Below, in pieces: positions 7,739 to 16,650 of a DNA stretch of 35,194 nt. The notes beneath the pieces were generated by a model. That model had not been told where the DNA came from and searched no databases. It worked only from the letters and a program-made list of their open reading frames with translations. Numbering within the stretch: position 1 is the stretch's first letter; every line of letters starts with the position of its first letter. The translations under genes and the position numbers were made by a program. The DNA lies in NCBI GenBank assembly GCA_937935205.1, contig CALGXU010000016.1, positions 1 to 35,194 on the forward strand, written 5' to 3'. This stretch comes from an uncultured Rothia sp. GTDB lineage: Bacteria > Actinomycetota > Actinomycetes > Actinomycetales > Micrococcaceae.

Positions 7739-8854
7739 CTACCATTGGGCTTCCTGGAAATCGATGGTAACCGTGGCGTCCAGGTTGCCGGAGAGCTTGA
7801 TAATACGCATGTCCCTGGTGCCGTCCGGGATAGAGAGCCAGTTCCGAAGCGTTACGGTGGCAATGTCCCCCACGAAGAAAGAGCCGAGCGGATTCTTCTG
7901 CGAGTTCGCGGGGAAATCCAGGGTGACCTGGTCAACCATTGCAGAGCGGGACGCGAGCGCGCCTTGGGCTTTGATGCGCAGGATTGTTTCGTCTGCTTGG
8001 TCGTGGTCGTTCATGACTCCTTCGATGTATGGGAGTCCGCCGCGGATTGCGTTGGGGTTTTCGGCGTAGGCGATTGCGATCCCTTCGCCTTCTCCTGCTC
8101 CGGTGCACCAGATACGGTGGAGGACGTCTTTTGCACTTGAGGTGACTTTTACGCTGATGATTTCACCACCGGGTGCGGTGGTGTCGAAGTCTGGCGTCCA
8201 GGTTTGGGTGATGTAGGGGTAGTCTTCGGTGCCGTGGACGAATACCCATCGAATATGCGTGTGGGTGTCGTCTGTCCACTGGGGGCGCAACATGATATCT
8301 GGGCCGTTGATGACTTCGGAGAGTTCTTTCCACCGTTTGCCGATGAAGTTGTTGGAGAGGTTCCATGCTTCGTAGGTGCGTTGGCGTTTTCCGGTGACAG
8401 TGCTTCGGGTGCCGTGGATGATGGGTAAGCGTCCGGCTGGGCGGTCCATGCCGTGTTCGCAGAGTGCCCAGGCGATATCGCCAAGGGTGGAGTCGGTGTA
8501 TTCGAGGGTTGCCCAAATGGTGCGGCGTTCGAAGATTTCACGGATGCCGGCGAATTTCAGCTCAAGGGTGTGTTGCTCTTCGGCGCCCCAGTCGGTGAGG
8601 ATACCGGCGAAGATGGGGTATTCAATGCCGTCGGGTGCAGTATGGGTTAGCAGGGCGCCGCCGGATAGGGGCGTGTAGAAGCGTGGCTGTACGGTCGCCA
8701 GGTCGCTCTTGCGTACGGTGAAGCTGAAATCTTCGGTGTCGTTGAGCGTGATAGACCAGGAGCCGCCGCCTGCTACCTCTACGGGTGAGCCGACGGCACC
8801 GGATACCGGGTCTAGCCAGTAGACGCGGTATCCGGTGCGTGCCGTTTTGCCCAT
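7739..8854 (-). CDS. Tail hub / Tal-like minor tail protein
   Basis: A 371-residue protein after the Dit gene and one other minor tail gene. The texture (YRVYWLDPVSGAVGSPVEVA, DFSFTVRKSDLATVQPRFYT, GIEYPIFAGILTDW) matches the gp27/gp37-like hub proteins of actinophage tails, known as prophage tail-endopeptidase-like or Gp37-like proteins. It would form the baseplate hub that caps the tail tube and anchors fibres. No protease motif is obvious. Start: ATG with AGGAG seven bases upstream. Confidence 0.7.
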   Translation of the reverse strand: MGKTARTGYRVYWLDPVSGAVGSPVEVAGGGSWSITLNDTEDFSFTVRKSDLATVQPRFYTPLSGGALLTHTAPDGIEYPIFAGILTDWGAEEQHTLELKFAGIREIFERRTIWATLEYTDSTLGDIAWALCEHGMDRPAGRLPIIHGTRSTVTGKRQRTYEAWNLSNNFIGKRWKELSEVINGPDIMLRPQWTDDTHTHIRWVFVHGTEDYPYITQTWTPDFDTTAPGGEIISVKVTSSAKDVLHRIWCTGAGEGEGIAIAYAENPNAIRGGLPYIEGVMNDHDQADETILRIKAQGALASRSAMVDQVTLDFPANSQKNPLGSFFVGDIATVTLRNWLSIPDGTRDMRIIKLSGNLDATVTIDFQEAQW

Positions 8855-8857
8855 GTT

Positions 8858-9718
8858 TTACTCCTTTGCTACGCCCATATCGACCACTGCGAGCTGGTCG
8901 CCTGCTGCGTTCTCGCGTACCATCCACCAGGGGTGCCCCCATTGGTGGCGGACCTTGTAGTAGATGCGGTGCACTCCGGCTTTGACCGTCCAGATACGGG
9001 CGAAGTCCTCAGTGTCAAAGACGTTGCTGTATCCGCGCTCTCGGGAGAGGATTTTCTTATCATCCAGCCAGATTTCATAGGTGACCGAACCGGTATCGCT
9101 GGTGCGCGCCGAGGCGTTATTCCCGCCGCCTACCGCGTTGGATACGGAGGAGGAGAGACGGATATCGATATTCCTATCGGTTGGCACGTAGAAGGTTCCC
9201 TCCCCGCGCCTGTATTCGCCCCCATTAACTGCGGCACGGTCCACATACCAGGAATGGTGCAGCAGACCCAGCAAACCACCCACGGGGCGGGAATAGACGA
9301 TATTGCCCGCCTCGGGTGCCGCACTGGTGGAGGTCATACCCGCGCGAATCTCACGCTTGGAAAGCATGACCGCATTCGAGGGTACCGAGGAGCCGATGCC
9401 AACGGTCGCGTGGATATTACCGCCATCCTGCAAAGTGTTCTGCTTGACATACACGTACTCGGTGCGGGTACCGGTCGCGGGTGCGGGCTGGGTAGTCAGA
9501 TCCTGAGCCAGCACCGGAACACGCACCGCGCGCCCCGGAGAGAGATGGATGACAACAGCCCCACCGGCGACCTTGTACTTCATGGTGGACGTACCGGTCA
9601 CCTCACAGCCGGAGATAACACCAGCCTCCGGGTACTCTGCAGCGGTGATGGTCTGAATGTCCTCGGGGGTGGTGCCATTACCCACCGCGTCGTTAGGGAT
9701 ACCGAAACCAGTAGCCAT
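8858..9718 (-). CDS. Minor tail protein
   Basis: A 286-residue protein between Dit and the hub gene. It begins MATGFGIPNDAVGNGTTPED and is rich in beta strands and in Gly/Thr/Ser, with a C-terminal sandwich-like stretch (TYEIWLDDKKILSRE, VHRIYYKVRHQWGHPWWM). This suggests a baseplate or upper-fibre subunit. I do not recognise a named family. AGGAG lies seven bases before the ATG; the gene is 9 bp after the Dit stop. Confidence 0.6.
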   Translation of the reverse strand: MATGFGIPNDAVGNGTTPEDIQTITAAEYPEAGVISGCEVTGTSTMKYKVAGGAVVIHLSPGRAVRVPVLAQDLTTQPAPATGTRTEYVYVKQNTLQDGGNIHATVGIGSSVPSNAVMLSKREIRAGMTSTSAAPEAGNIVYSRPVGGLLGLLHHSWYVDRAAVNGGEYRRGEGTFYVPTDRNIDIRLSSSVSNAVGGGNNASARTSDTGSVTYEIWLDDKKILSRERGYSNVFDTEDFARIWTVKAGVHRIYYKVRHQWGHPWWMVRENAAGDQLAVVDMGVAKE

Positions 9719-9727
9719 ATTTGCTCC

Positions 9728-10621
9728 TTAGATGTAGGTGTCTCGTAGATGAACATCCACCCAGCCAGTGGACGGTGCCAAGGACTCCACACGAGGCTGG
9801 AAACCGCTGCGGGCAGGCACCGAATGCCATTCCCTGCGAGCAAGTAGGTACGACATGTCGAATCCGCCGATGTAGATAGCGCCCTTATGGCAATCCACCG
9901 TTACCGGCGCGGCGGAATGCACCTGGTAAGGGTACTCAATCACACGCCCGCTATTGACCAAGCGGAATCCCGAATCCCACTCCCCCTGCACAACATAGGT
10001 GGGGTACGCGGTGGCGTTTCCCTCGTGAGCAAGCGCGACGCTGGAGGGTAGAGCCTGGTCACCAAAGTGCAGTGTGCCCTCTGGTTTGGGTTTCTGTGCG
10101 AACAGCGGGTAACGTAGCCCGGTGCCCTGGCCTGCGGGGAATATTTGGGCGGTGAATTCCGGTCCGTAGAGCCAGGGCTCGGGAGCGAGGAGGGGGACTT
10201 CAAAATGTAGGCCCACATCGCCTAGTAGCTCGGTCTTTACCGCCCCATCAATTCTTACGGCGCAGGATAGCTCGCCCCAGTCAGAGGAGACGGTGAGGTT
10301 GCCGAGTGCGCCGTCCCAGAGCAGGGATGAGGTGAATCTAGCGGACAGGTCGCGGGCGCTCATGCCGGGGGCAACGATGGTGCCTTTGAGCGTGAGCGTT
10401 CGACCTGACCGGCGAGCTGGCACTGAGAGCACCCCGTGTCCGAGCTTGCGCTGAATATCGGAGCTCTCTACGCCCACTCCACCGTAGAAACCGTCTATAT
10501 CGGTGAGCCAGATTTCCAGCTCATCTGCGGTTTCGTAGGTGGAGAGCACGATTTCTCCGTGTGGACCGGATAGAGCCGCACGCCAGACGGAGCGAGCGCC
10601 GTCCTGAGCGAAATCGACCAT
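9728..10621 (-). CDS. Distal tail protein (Dit-like)
   Basis: A 297-residue protein directly after the tape measure gene, the usual place for Dit. The N-terminal half contains the Dit-type region with RSGRTLTLKGTIVAP and LLWDGALGNLTVSSDWGE, followed by the PLLAPEPWLYGPE segment seen in siphovirus tail-component proteins. Dit forms the hexameric ring at the tube end to which the hub and fibres bind. The ATG overlaps the tape measure stop as TAATG, so the two are translationally coupled. Confidence 0.8.
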   Translation of the reverse strand: MVDFAQDGARSVWRAALSGPHGEIVLSTYETADELEIWLTDIDGFYGGVGVESSDIQRKLGHGVLSVPARRSGRTLTLKGTIVAPGMSARDLSARFTSSLLWDGALGNLTVSSDWGELSCAVRIDGAVKTELLGDVGLHFEVPLLAPEPWLYGPEFTAQIFPAGQGTGLRYPLFAQKPKPEGTLHFGDQALPSSVALAHEGNATAYPTYVVQGEWDSGFRLVNSGRVIEYPYQVHSAAPVTVDCHKGAIYIGGFDMSYLLARREWHSVPARSGFQPRVESLAPSTGWVDVHLRDTYI

Positions 10622-13600
10622 TAGACCAGCACTCCGTTCATCTCATAGTTGATTGCCTGCATAACTCGCTTACCGAATCGGTCTACGTCTTCGACGCCGG
10701 TAGGCGGTTCAACGTGGACGTGCAGCTGTGCCCCTGCACCAAGTGCAGGCGCGGGGTTGTAGGCGGTGTTGGCGGTGTTGGCGTTGATAGCCCCATTCAG
10801 ATTTGCCAAAGCTGGCTCGTTCACAGCCACGTTGAGGTTCCATTCAATGTCTCGCGGTGCCAGGATGTCGTAGAGGTCATCCATGGAGGTCTGCACGGAA
10901 TCAATGGCTCCATTTGCCATACGGCGGACAGAATCGCGGAGAGCCCCGGTTCCGTTCTCCACACCGACAGCGACACCTGCGGGGATCCAGCGGCCGACCT
11001 GGTCACGCATGACTCGTGACGGCGAGTGGATACCGAGGATGTCCTTAGCCCAGCCGGGGAGCATACTCAACAGGTTGTTGAATCCCTGGCGGACTGCACC
11101 GATACCGTTAGCGATACCTTGCCCAATGCCTGCCATGATGTCCGAGCCAATCTGCACCATCTTCCCAGGCAGACTGGAGATGGTGTTGATGATGTCGGAA
11201 CCCAGGTTTCGGAAAAAGTTCACTACCGACTGGATGCCGTTGCTGACACCGGTGATAATGCCGTTCATGATCGTTGTGAAGAACGATTTGATGCCGTTCC
11301 AGGTAGCTTCCCATACTGCCTTGATGAAGTTCACGCCGGCTTCAATAATGCTGCGGACAACGTTGATTGCGCCGGTGACGATGGATTTAATCAGGTTCCA
11401 TGCGCCTTCCAGAATCTGCTTCACGGCGTCCCATGCCCCCTTCCAGTCGCCCTTGAGCACACTGGTAAAGAGTTTGATAATGCCGGTGATAATGTCGATA
11501 GCTGCCTTGATAATCGGGACGATTGCCCCGATAACTGCCTGCACCACGGTCAGAACCATCTGGATTGCAGGCACCAGAATCTGAATCAGCATATTGACAA
11601 TCGGCATGATTGCCTCAATGAGGCTCAGCACGATAGGAATAACCGTATTGATAATTGCTGCAATCAGAGGCAGAAGCGCCACTAGGATTGCACCGATAAC
11701 TCCGATGAGTGCCTGGAAGATAGGAATGAGCACAGGGATAACCGCGGTGACAATATCAAGGAACGCAGCTGCCAGCTGACCGATAGCACCGACCACACTC
11801 ACCACGACCGGAACAAGCTCAATAAAGATTCCGACGATCTGCGGGAGCATAGCCAGAATCGAACCGATAGCCTGCATAATGACCGGCATAATCGCCTGAA
11901 AAATCTCCGCAATCTGAGGTAGGAATGACATCAACGTGGTTGCCAGCTCCATAATTGCCGGCATCAGCTGAGACATCACCTGTTCGCCAATCGGTGCCAA
12001 CTGCTGCATAAGCGTCGTGCCGAACTGGACGAACATCGGGATTAGCGGAGACAGGGACTGCACAATCTGCGGGATCCATGCGCCCATACGCTCGAAGAAA
12101 ACGGCGACTACCGGAATAACCGGCTGCAACGAAGCAACGATAGCCGGGCCGAGCGTCTCAAAGATGGGACCCACCATAGAAGCGATCTGCCCGACCACGT
12201 TACCAATCACCGGGAGCATACGGGAGAAGGCCCCGCCGATAGCTTCCACAGCAGGCATAATCGCAGGCAGTAGCTGACCGAACGCGGTAGCAACCTTGCC
12301 TCCCAGCTCTACCAGCTTGGGTGCGACCTGAGAAATCACCGGCTGCAAAGCCTGAAGGATATTAGCGCCCAGCTGACCGAGCATAGGCACCACCGTAGCA
12401 ATAACCGGCTGCAAAGCCTGAACAATGCTCTGGAACGCCTGAGACAGCATAGGCATAATCTGGTCGATAGCAGGCTGGATAGCCTGCATCAACGATTCCC
12501 ACGCGGCGCGCCCAGTCTCCGTCTGAGTAAAGAAGTAGGCGAGCGCACCTGCTACGATGCCGATAGCACCGACCAGAGAGGCAAAGGGATTAGCCTTCAT
12601 CAGACCAAATGCTTTGGAGAGGTTGCCTGCGATGTTTGCGGCGGCGGCGTTGAAGGCGGTTTGTGCTGCAGTTGCTGCGCGGACTGCAACCTCGTAGACG
12701 GAGGCGGCAGTTGCACCCAGCTGGTAGTTCCTTCCGAGTTCCGCGATTTCTCGGGCGGAGCCTGCTCCGCTGGTTAGCATTTTGAATCCTTCGGCTACGC
12801 CCATGACGGTGGCTTTTGCCGACGAAATGGCGCCCATAGCGGTGTTGTAAGAGTCGATGGCGCTCTTCCCCAGCCCGATTGCGGTTGTCACGCCTTTGTA
12901 TGCGGTGACGGCGGTCCCGAGCGCGAGGACGAGCCTGCCGACTCCCTGCTGGTGGTTCTCAATAAACTGGGAGAGCTGAAAAAGACCAGTCGAAAGTAAG
13001 CGGATGGAAGACTCGAGAATATCGAACGCACTCGTTGCTACGTTTGCTCCGTCCCCTGCTCCACTGAAGCTGGGGAGCACGGATTTGAACGCAACCGCCA
13101 GAGAACCCACCACGCGAATAACATTCAGTGCAACCGAGACGAAGGAATGTAGCAGAGAAGGTAAGACGGTCCCAAGGAATGCCCCTACCTTCTGGGCTAC
13201 ACCGACAATGCCCGCGCCTTGAGTCTGAAACGCGGAGGCAAACCGGGCAATCTCTTCGCGGATAATCTCGAAGGTGACCGTGAAGCGCTTACCATCGCCC
13301 ATGGTGGACTTGAAGCCCGTAGCAAAGGCGCTAATGGCTTCTCCTACCTTGGTGATACCCGCACCAATCTGTGTACCGATGACCTTGCCGAATGCTTCGA
13401 CCGGCTTCATCCACCCCTGGAATGCCAGGAAGAATTTGGTGAGCGCCGGATAGATTCCGGAAAGGATGTTTGCACCAAAGCGACCAAGCGCAGCCTGTGC
13501 GTTGGCGAATGCACCGGGCAGGGTGTTACCCATTTCAGTTGCCACGGTACCAGCAGCCTTCGTCATTGCCTTCTCGAAGGTCTCAAAGTTGATCTTACCG

Positions 13601-14226
13601 TCGGAGGCCATCTTGAAGACCTCTTCAGTAGTCTTACCCAGTTCGTCCGCGAGTGCCTGGTAGATTGGGATGCCTCGGTCTGCGACCTGTGCCAGCACAT
13701 CGTTCTGAGCCTTGCCGACACTCGCAACCTTGTTGTAGATTGCGCCCATCTCTTCCATACTGGAGCCGGAGGCAGCTGCGGAGTTGGATACGGACTTCAG
13801 GACTGCTTCCAAGCGTTCGCCAGGCTGAATACCGGCGGCAACTGCACCGGCGGCCGCGGTTGCAGCTGCATCCAAACCGAAAGCGGTGCCCTTCACGGAA
13901 GCGGAGGCGTTATCCATAATGACCTTCACGCTATCCGCATCATTTCCCAGACCGCGCAGCTTAGCCTGCGCAACGTCAATCGCCTTGAGACGGTTAAAGC
14001 CCTTGCTGAATGCGGTGCCGAAGACCGCGCCCAGACTAATGCCTCCAAGTGCTTTGGTGACCAGCCCGGGGACAATGGAGCCGAACTTTGAGCCGAAGCC
14101 AGCGGCTGCCTTTGCGCCCGCACTGTCACCTGCGGAGCCCATTTCAGCAATAATCTGGGCACCTGCACCCTTGGTAGAGGCGATAACTGAGACATACGCC
14201 TTTGCGAGTTCGTAGCCACCTGCCAT
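10621..14226 (-). CDS. Tape measure protein
   Basis: A 1201-residue protein and the longest gene, placed after the two tail chaperones. Residues about 55-240 form the tape_meas N-terminal domain (KLRGLGNDADSVKVIMDNAS, ADRGIPIYQALADELGKTTE). The middle (about 560-930) is a long Met/Ile/Val-rich hydrophobic helical region with a 22-residue repeat (ALQPVI). Near residue 1065 is the HSPSRVM motif common at the C-terminal end of tape measures. It sets tail length and probably enters the host membrane during DNA injection. Start: ATG at 14226 with GAGGAG upstream; a TTG seven codons earlier is less likely. A 19-bp DNA repeat inside (12338-12356 and 12404-12422) encodes the protein repeat. Confidence 0.95.
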   Translation of the reverse strand: MAGGYELAKAYVSVIASTKGAGAQIIAEMGSAGDSAGAKAAAGFGSKFGSIVPGLVTKALGGISLGAVFGTAFSKGFNRLKAIDVAQAKLRGLGNDADSVKVIMDNASASVKGTAFGLDAAATAAAGAVAAGIQPGERLEAVLKSVSNSAAASGSSMEEMGAIYNKVASVGKAQNDVLAQVADRGIPIYQALADELGKTTEEVFKMASDGKINFETFEKAMTKAAGTVATEMGNTLPGAFANAQAALGRFGANILSGIYPALTKFFLAFQGWMKPVEAFGKVIGTQIGAGITKVGEAISAFATGFKSTMGDGKRFTVTFEIIREEIARFASAFQTQGAGIVGVAQKVGAFLGTVLPSLLHSFVSVALNVIRVVGSLAVAFKSVLPSFSGAGDGANVATSAFDILESSIRLLSTGLFQLSQFIENHQQGVGRLVLALGTAVTAYKGVTTAIGLGKSAIDSYNTAMGAISSAKATVMGVAEGFKMLTSGAGSAREIAELGRNYQLGATAASVYEVAVRAATAAQTAFNAAAANIAGNLSKAFGLMKANPFASLVGAIGIVAGALAYFFTQTETGRAAWESLMQAIQPAIDQIMPMLSQAFQSIVQALQPVIATVVPMLGQLGANILQALQPVISQVAPKLVELGGKVATAFGQLLPAIMPAVEAIGGAFSRMLPVIGNVVGQIASMVGPIFETLGPAIVASLQPVIPVVAVFFERMGAWIPQIVQSLSPLIPMFVQFGTTLMQQLAPIGEQVMSQLMPAIMELATTLMSFLPQIAEIFQAIMPVIMQAIGSILAMLPQIVGIFIELVPVVVSVVGAIGQLAAAFLDIVTAVIPVLIPIFQALIGVIGAILVALLPLIAAIINTVIPIVLSLIEAIMPIVNMLIQILVPAIQMVLTVVQAVIGAIVPIIKAAIDIITGIIKLFTSVLKGDWKGAWDAVKQILEGAWNLIKSIVTGAINVVRSIIEAGVNFIKAVWEATWNGIKSFFTTIMNGIITGVSNGIQSVVNFFRNLGSDIINTISSLPGKMVQIGSDIMAGIGQGIANGIGAVRQGFNNLLSMLPGWAKDILGIHSPSRVMRDQVGRWIPAGVAVGVENGTGALRDSVRRMANGAIDSVQTSMDDLYDILAPRDIEWNLNVAVNEPALANLNGAINANTANTAYNPAPALGAGAQLHVHVEPPTGVEDVDRFGKRVMQAINYEMNGVLV

Positions 14227-14256
14227 ATATGTTTCTCTCCTCTCCAAGGGGTAAGG

Positions 14257-14628
14257 TTAGCCGCGTCTGAAACGATGCTTTGCCTCTTCCAGACTGACCA
14301 CAGTTGTACCGAATTTCTTCTTGTCTTTGTCTTCAACACCTGGCCTGGGTATCGGTTTGGGGCGCCGGCGGTTCTTCTGCCCGTCTGCTGAACGTTGCCA
14401 GTTAGCGACTGATAGCTGGTCATAGATTGCCGCCAGCAGGTGGTCGGTGATACTCCAACGCTGGTTGATGCTACGCATGGTCGCGGAATCTTCCGGCAGG
14501 TACCGGATCAAGGCCGCGGTCATGAGCACTCCGTAACGGTGCAGAGTTTCCAAAAATGGCGCCCCGTAGTAGCGGACACAGTCAACATCTATTTGCTCCC
14601 TATAGCCCCTGCGCAGGGACAGGAGCAT
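14257..14628 (-). CDS. Tail assembly chaperone, second frame (T part of G/GT)
   Basis: A 123-residue reading frame overlapping the stop of the first chaperone as TGATG and lying in the -1 frame. It is positively charged at the C-terminus (QKNRRRPKPIPR) and sits just before the tape measure gene. Siphoviruses normally have two such frames here, the second being made as a fusion by ribosomal frameshift. No classical X-XXY-YYZ slip site is visible in the roughly 45-bp window where a -1 shift could occur; the closest is C-CCT-TCT just before the TGA. Termination-reinitiation at TGATG is an equally good explanation. Confidence 0.75.
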   Translation of the reverse strand: MLLSLRRGYREQIDVDCVRYYGAPFLETLHRYGVLMTAALIRYLPEDSATMRSINQRWSITDHLLAAIYDQLSVANWQRSADGQKNRRRPKPIPRPGVEDKDKKKFGTTVVSLEEAKHRFRRG

Positions 14629-14963
14629 CAGGAAGAAGGGTTCAGACGCTCCATCAGTTCCATAAAGAACTTAGAGTACGCGGAGAACTTCACCTTGCCG
14701 TTCTTATCGCGAAGAGCGTCCTTGACAGCCTTCACACCACCGTTAGTCACGATGGCATCGATAACGGTGAACATTGCCTTAGGGTTGCCGTTCTCGGACT
14801 CCACGAGGTCTTCCATCAGGTCTGCATCGTCCATGGCGTCCACATCGATTTCCCAGGTGATACCGCGCAGCTTGACATGGCGCAGGTCCTTCTTGCCCTT
14901 ACGCTTGTGGTCCTGGGGTCGTGCGATACCGTTTTCATCAACGACCAGGTCGTTCTTGCTCAT
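14628..14963 (-). CDS. Tail assembly chaperone, first frame (G-like)
   Basis: A 111-residue acidic protein two genes upstream of the tape measure. It begins MSKNDLVVDENGIA and carries a KLRGITWEIDVDAMDDADLM stretch and a helical C-terminus ending RLNPSS, the texture of actinophage tail chaperones that coat the tape measure before tube polymerisation. The ATG at 14963 has AAGGAG six to seven bases upstream and is preferred over an in-frame start five codons earlier. It follows a structured intergenic element after the major tail gene. Confidence 0.8.
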   Translation of the reverse strand: MSKNDLVVDENGIARPQDHKRKGKKDLRHVKLRGITWEIDVDAMDDADLMEDLVESENGNPKAMFTVIDAIVTNGGVKAVKDALRDKNGKVKFSAYSKFFMELMERLNPSS

Positions 14964-15016
14964 GTGTTTCTCCTTCAAGGTCTAAGGTGTGTGTTTCTTC
15001 TTAGCCAATGTTCTGC

Positions 15017-15080
15017 ACTCTGCCTGCCGGTTGTTAGCGCCGGAAAAACACACAAAGCCTGCGCTATAGGCAGGCAGAGT
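15017..15080 (-). terminator. Structured attenuator between major tail and chaperone genes
   Basis: Outer arms ACTCTGCCTGCC (15017-15028) and GGCAGGCAGAGT (15069-15080) are perfectly complementary. Inside, on the minus strand, GCCTGC-CTATAGC-GCAGGC forms a competing hairpin followed by TTTGTGTGTTTTT. That is a terminator-like structure placed where a highly expressed tail gene must be separated from weakly expressed chaperones, so partial termination is likely. Confidence 0.6.
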
Positions 15081-15094
15081 ACAAGCTTGGTTGC

Positions 15095-15616
15095 TTACTT
15101 CAGGTACAGGTAAGCCTTCGCACCGGTGGCGTCCGGGTACGCGGTAACGGTCACCTGGTAGCCGATGGCCTCATCAGTCTTGTAGGTGATTTCACCACGT
15201 TCGGTGACCTGACCGTCCGGAATGACAATTCGGATAGTCTTGTCGCCATCCAGCACATCCAGCACGTAGGAGTCATGCGCAGACTGTGCACCGGTGACCT
15301 TCACCGCGGTTGCGGTAGCGGTCGGGTCGGCGTAGTAGAGCTTGAGCACCTCTTCGCTGGTCTCAATCAGGGTGAACTGGAAGCTCACATTATGAGAGGT
15401 CTGAATCGTACGAACGATGTCGCCGTTCTGCCACGCCTTAATTTCGGACTTATCGGAGTCGATAGTCTGAGTTACGCCGTCTTCAGAGATATAGCCTAGG
15501 TCCTTGAACCTGGCATCGATTGCTGCGGTGGCGTTTGCCGGTGCTGCGGTCTTCACCGGTGCCTTATAGATTGCACCGGTGACGCCCACGCGCACATTAG
15601 AAGCGGTAAGAGCCAT
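15095..15616 (-). CDS. Major tail protein
   Basis: A 173-residue tail tube subunit. It begins MALTASNVRVGVTGAIYKAP and shows the beta-sandwich texture of siphovirus tube proteins (YISEDGVTQTIDSDKSEIKA, TSHNVSFQFTLIETSEEVL), ending GAKAYLYLK. Placement between the tail terminator and chaperone genes fixes the role: it polymerises around the tape measure to form the tail tube. The ATG at 15616 follows GGAGGG, a strong ribosome site; an upstream in-frame start is less likely. It is followed by an attenuator structure. Confidence 0.9.
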   Translation of the reverse strand: MALTASNVRVGVTGAIYKAPVKTAAPANATAAIDARFKDLGYISEDGVTQTIDSDKSEIKAWQNGDIVRTIQTSHNVSFQFTLIETSEEVLKLYYADPTATATAVKVTGAQSAHDSYVLDVLDGDKTIRIVIPDGQVTERGEITYKTDEAIGYQVTVTAYPDATGAKAYLYLK

Positions 15617-15639
15617 AATGGTTCCCTCCATTCATTGGA

Positions 15640-16059
15640 TTAATTGGTTTTGATCGCGGACTCCACAACGGTGCCCCTATACGAGATTGCCCAGTTCTGC
15701 CGATACCTGGGCTGGTTCGATTCATCATCAGGCATCCACACAATTGCACCTACCGGGCGTGTCTGATAGATCGTGAATCCATCATGTACGCCTGCGAGCG
15801 CTTTGAGGTTTGCTCTGATAAGTTCGGACATCTCATATGCTTCTCTATCCCCTGCGGGCTTAGAGCCCCATACGTCCAGGACGAAAAAACGTTTCCCGTG
15901 GACGGGGCTGTTGTCTTCGCCTCCGGAGGGTGTGAGGTGCACGAAGCGGGCTGGGCGTACGGTGGGTAGTCGCCCGACGTGTACGTCCAGCCCGCTTATC
16001 TGGTTGATAATGTGCCGGAGTGTTTTGAAGATGTCCTCGTAGAGGACGACTTCTGCCAT
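15640..16059 (-). CDS. Tail terminator protein
   Basis: A 139-residue protein just before the major tail gene. The pattern VVLYEDIFKTLRHIINQISG, HVGRLPTVRPARFVHLTPSG and GKRFFVLDVWGS, with a C-terminal strand set, is typical of gpU/tail-completion-like proteins that cap the tube and join it to the head. Identification is by gene order and texture. Start: ATG with GGAGG upstream. Confidence 0.7.
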   Translation of the reverse strand: MAEVVLYEDIFKTLRHIINQISGLDVHVGRLPTVRPARFVHLTPSGGEDNSPVHGKRFFVLDVWGSKPAGDREAYEMSELIRANLKALAGVHDGFTIYQTRPVGAIVWMPDDESNQPRYRQNWAISYRGTVVESAIKTN

Positions 16060-16305
16060 TTACCAGCCTCCTACAGCTTTGGAGAGCGATGCATGTTTAC
16101 GCTCTTCTCTGATTCCGGCTGCGCCTGCTGGGTAGATGCGTGCCACTGCGGTTTTTGCGCCTACATGCACGCTGTGCTTGTAGTTTGCTCCGGCGCGGTT
16201 CTGGATTGCTTGGGCTTGCTCGTTGAGCAATGCCTGCATTTCGGGTGAGGTGCGCAGTGCGTAGAACCCCGGTAGGTGTAGCTTCACTTTGGTTTTTTCT
16301 GCCAT
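16060..16305 (-). CDS. Neck/tail connector protein (HK97 gp10-like)
   Basis: An 81-residue basic protein starting MAEKTKVKLHLPGFYALRTS, with a helical segment (PEMQALLNEQAQAIQNRAGA) and a short basic end. The length, the N-terminal helix and its position between the stopper and tail terminator genes fit the gp10/minor capsid-type neck proteins. It abuts the next gene without a gap. The function is inferred from synteny. Confidence 0.6.
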   Translation of the reverse strand: MAEKTKVKLHLPGFYALRTSPEMQALLNEQAQAIQNRAGANYKHSVHVGAKTAVARIYPAGAAGIREERKHASLSKAVGGW

Positions 16306-16308
16306 TGT

Positions 16309-16650
16309 TTAGCCTTCTACTCGTAGGAGGTTGATACGCACTGCGTTCTTGAATCCAAACGGACCGGTCGAGTAGTCTTCCGGGTGCCCTACGACTTCGA
16401 ACGTCCCCGCTCCGGGGAGCAGTACCCTGTCACCTGGTGAGGCGAAAGGTTCGGGGGCGTATAGGTCGTAGTCACGGCGAATGCCGGTATCCAGATCACG
16501 CATGAGCTGGTCGGCGCCTGCTGGTGCCCAGCCGTACACGGCGACTTCGATTGGGTCGCCCCAGGCTTGGGGTTGAGCACCCCAGCTGTCCTCCGTGTAC
16601 TCCTCCAGAGGCATATGGCGTACTGTATGCGAGGTGGTGAGCCAGTACAT
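16309..16650 (-). CDS. Head-tail stopper-like protein
   Basis: A 113-residue protein in the connector cluster. It has the beta-barrel feel of stopper proteins: IEVAVYGWAPAGADQ, then DRVLLPGAGTFEVVGHPEDY and a final GPFGFKNAVRINLLRVEG strand. Such proteins close the portal channel after DNA packaging. The start overlaps the upstream stop as TAATG with GAGGAGG ahead, so translation is coupled. Confidence 0.65.
   Translation of the reverse strand: MYWLTTSHTVRHMPLEEYTEDSWGAQPQAWGDPIEVAVYGWAPAGADQLMRDLDTGIRRDYDLYAPEPFASPGDRVLLPGAGTFEVVGHPEDYSTGPFGFKNAVRINLLRVEG

Noticed and set aside
7157..8140. 327-codon plus-strand frame antisense to two tail genes
   Set aside because: Ser/Arg/Val-rich shadow frame with no start signals; the tail genes are syntenic and well spaced.
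13219..14091. Plus-strand open frame antisense to the tape measure gene
   Set aside because: Shadow of the tape measure N-terminal domain, which is clearly real.
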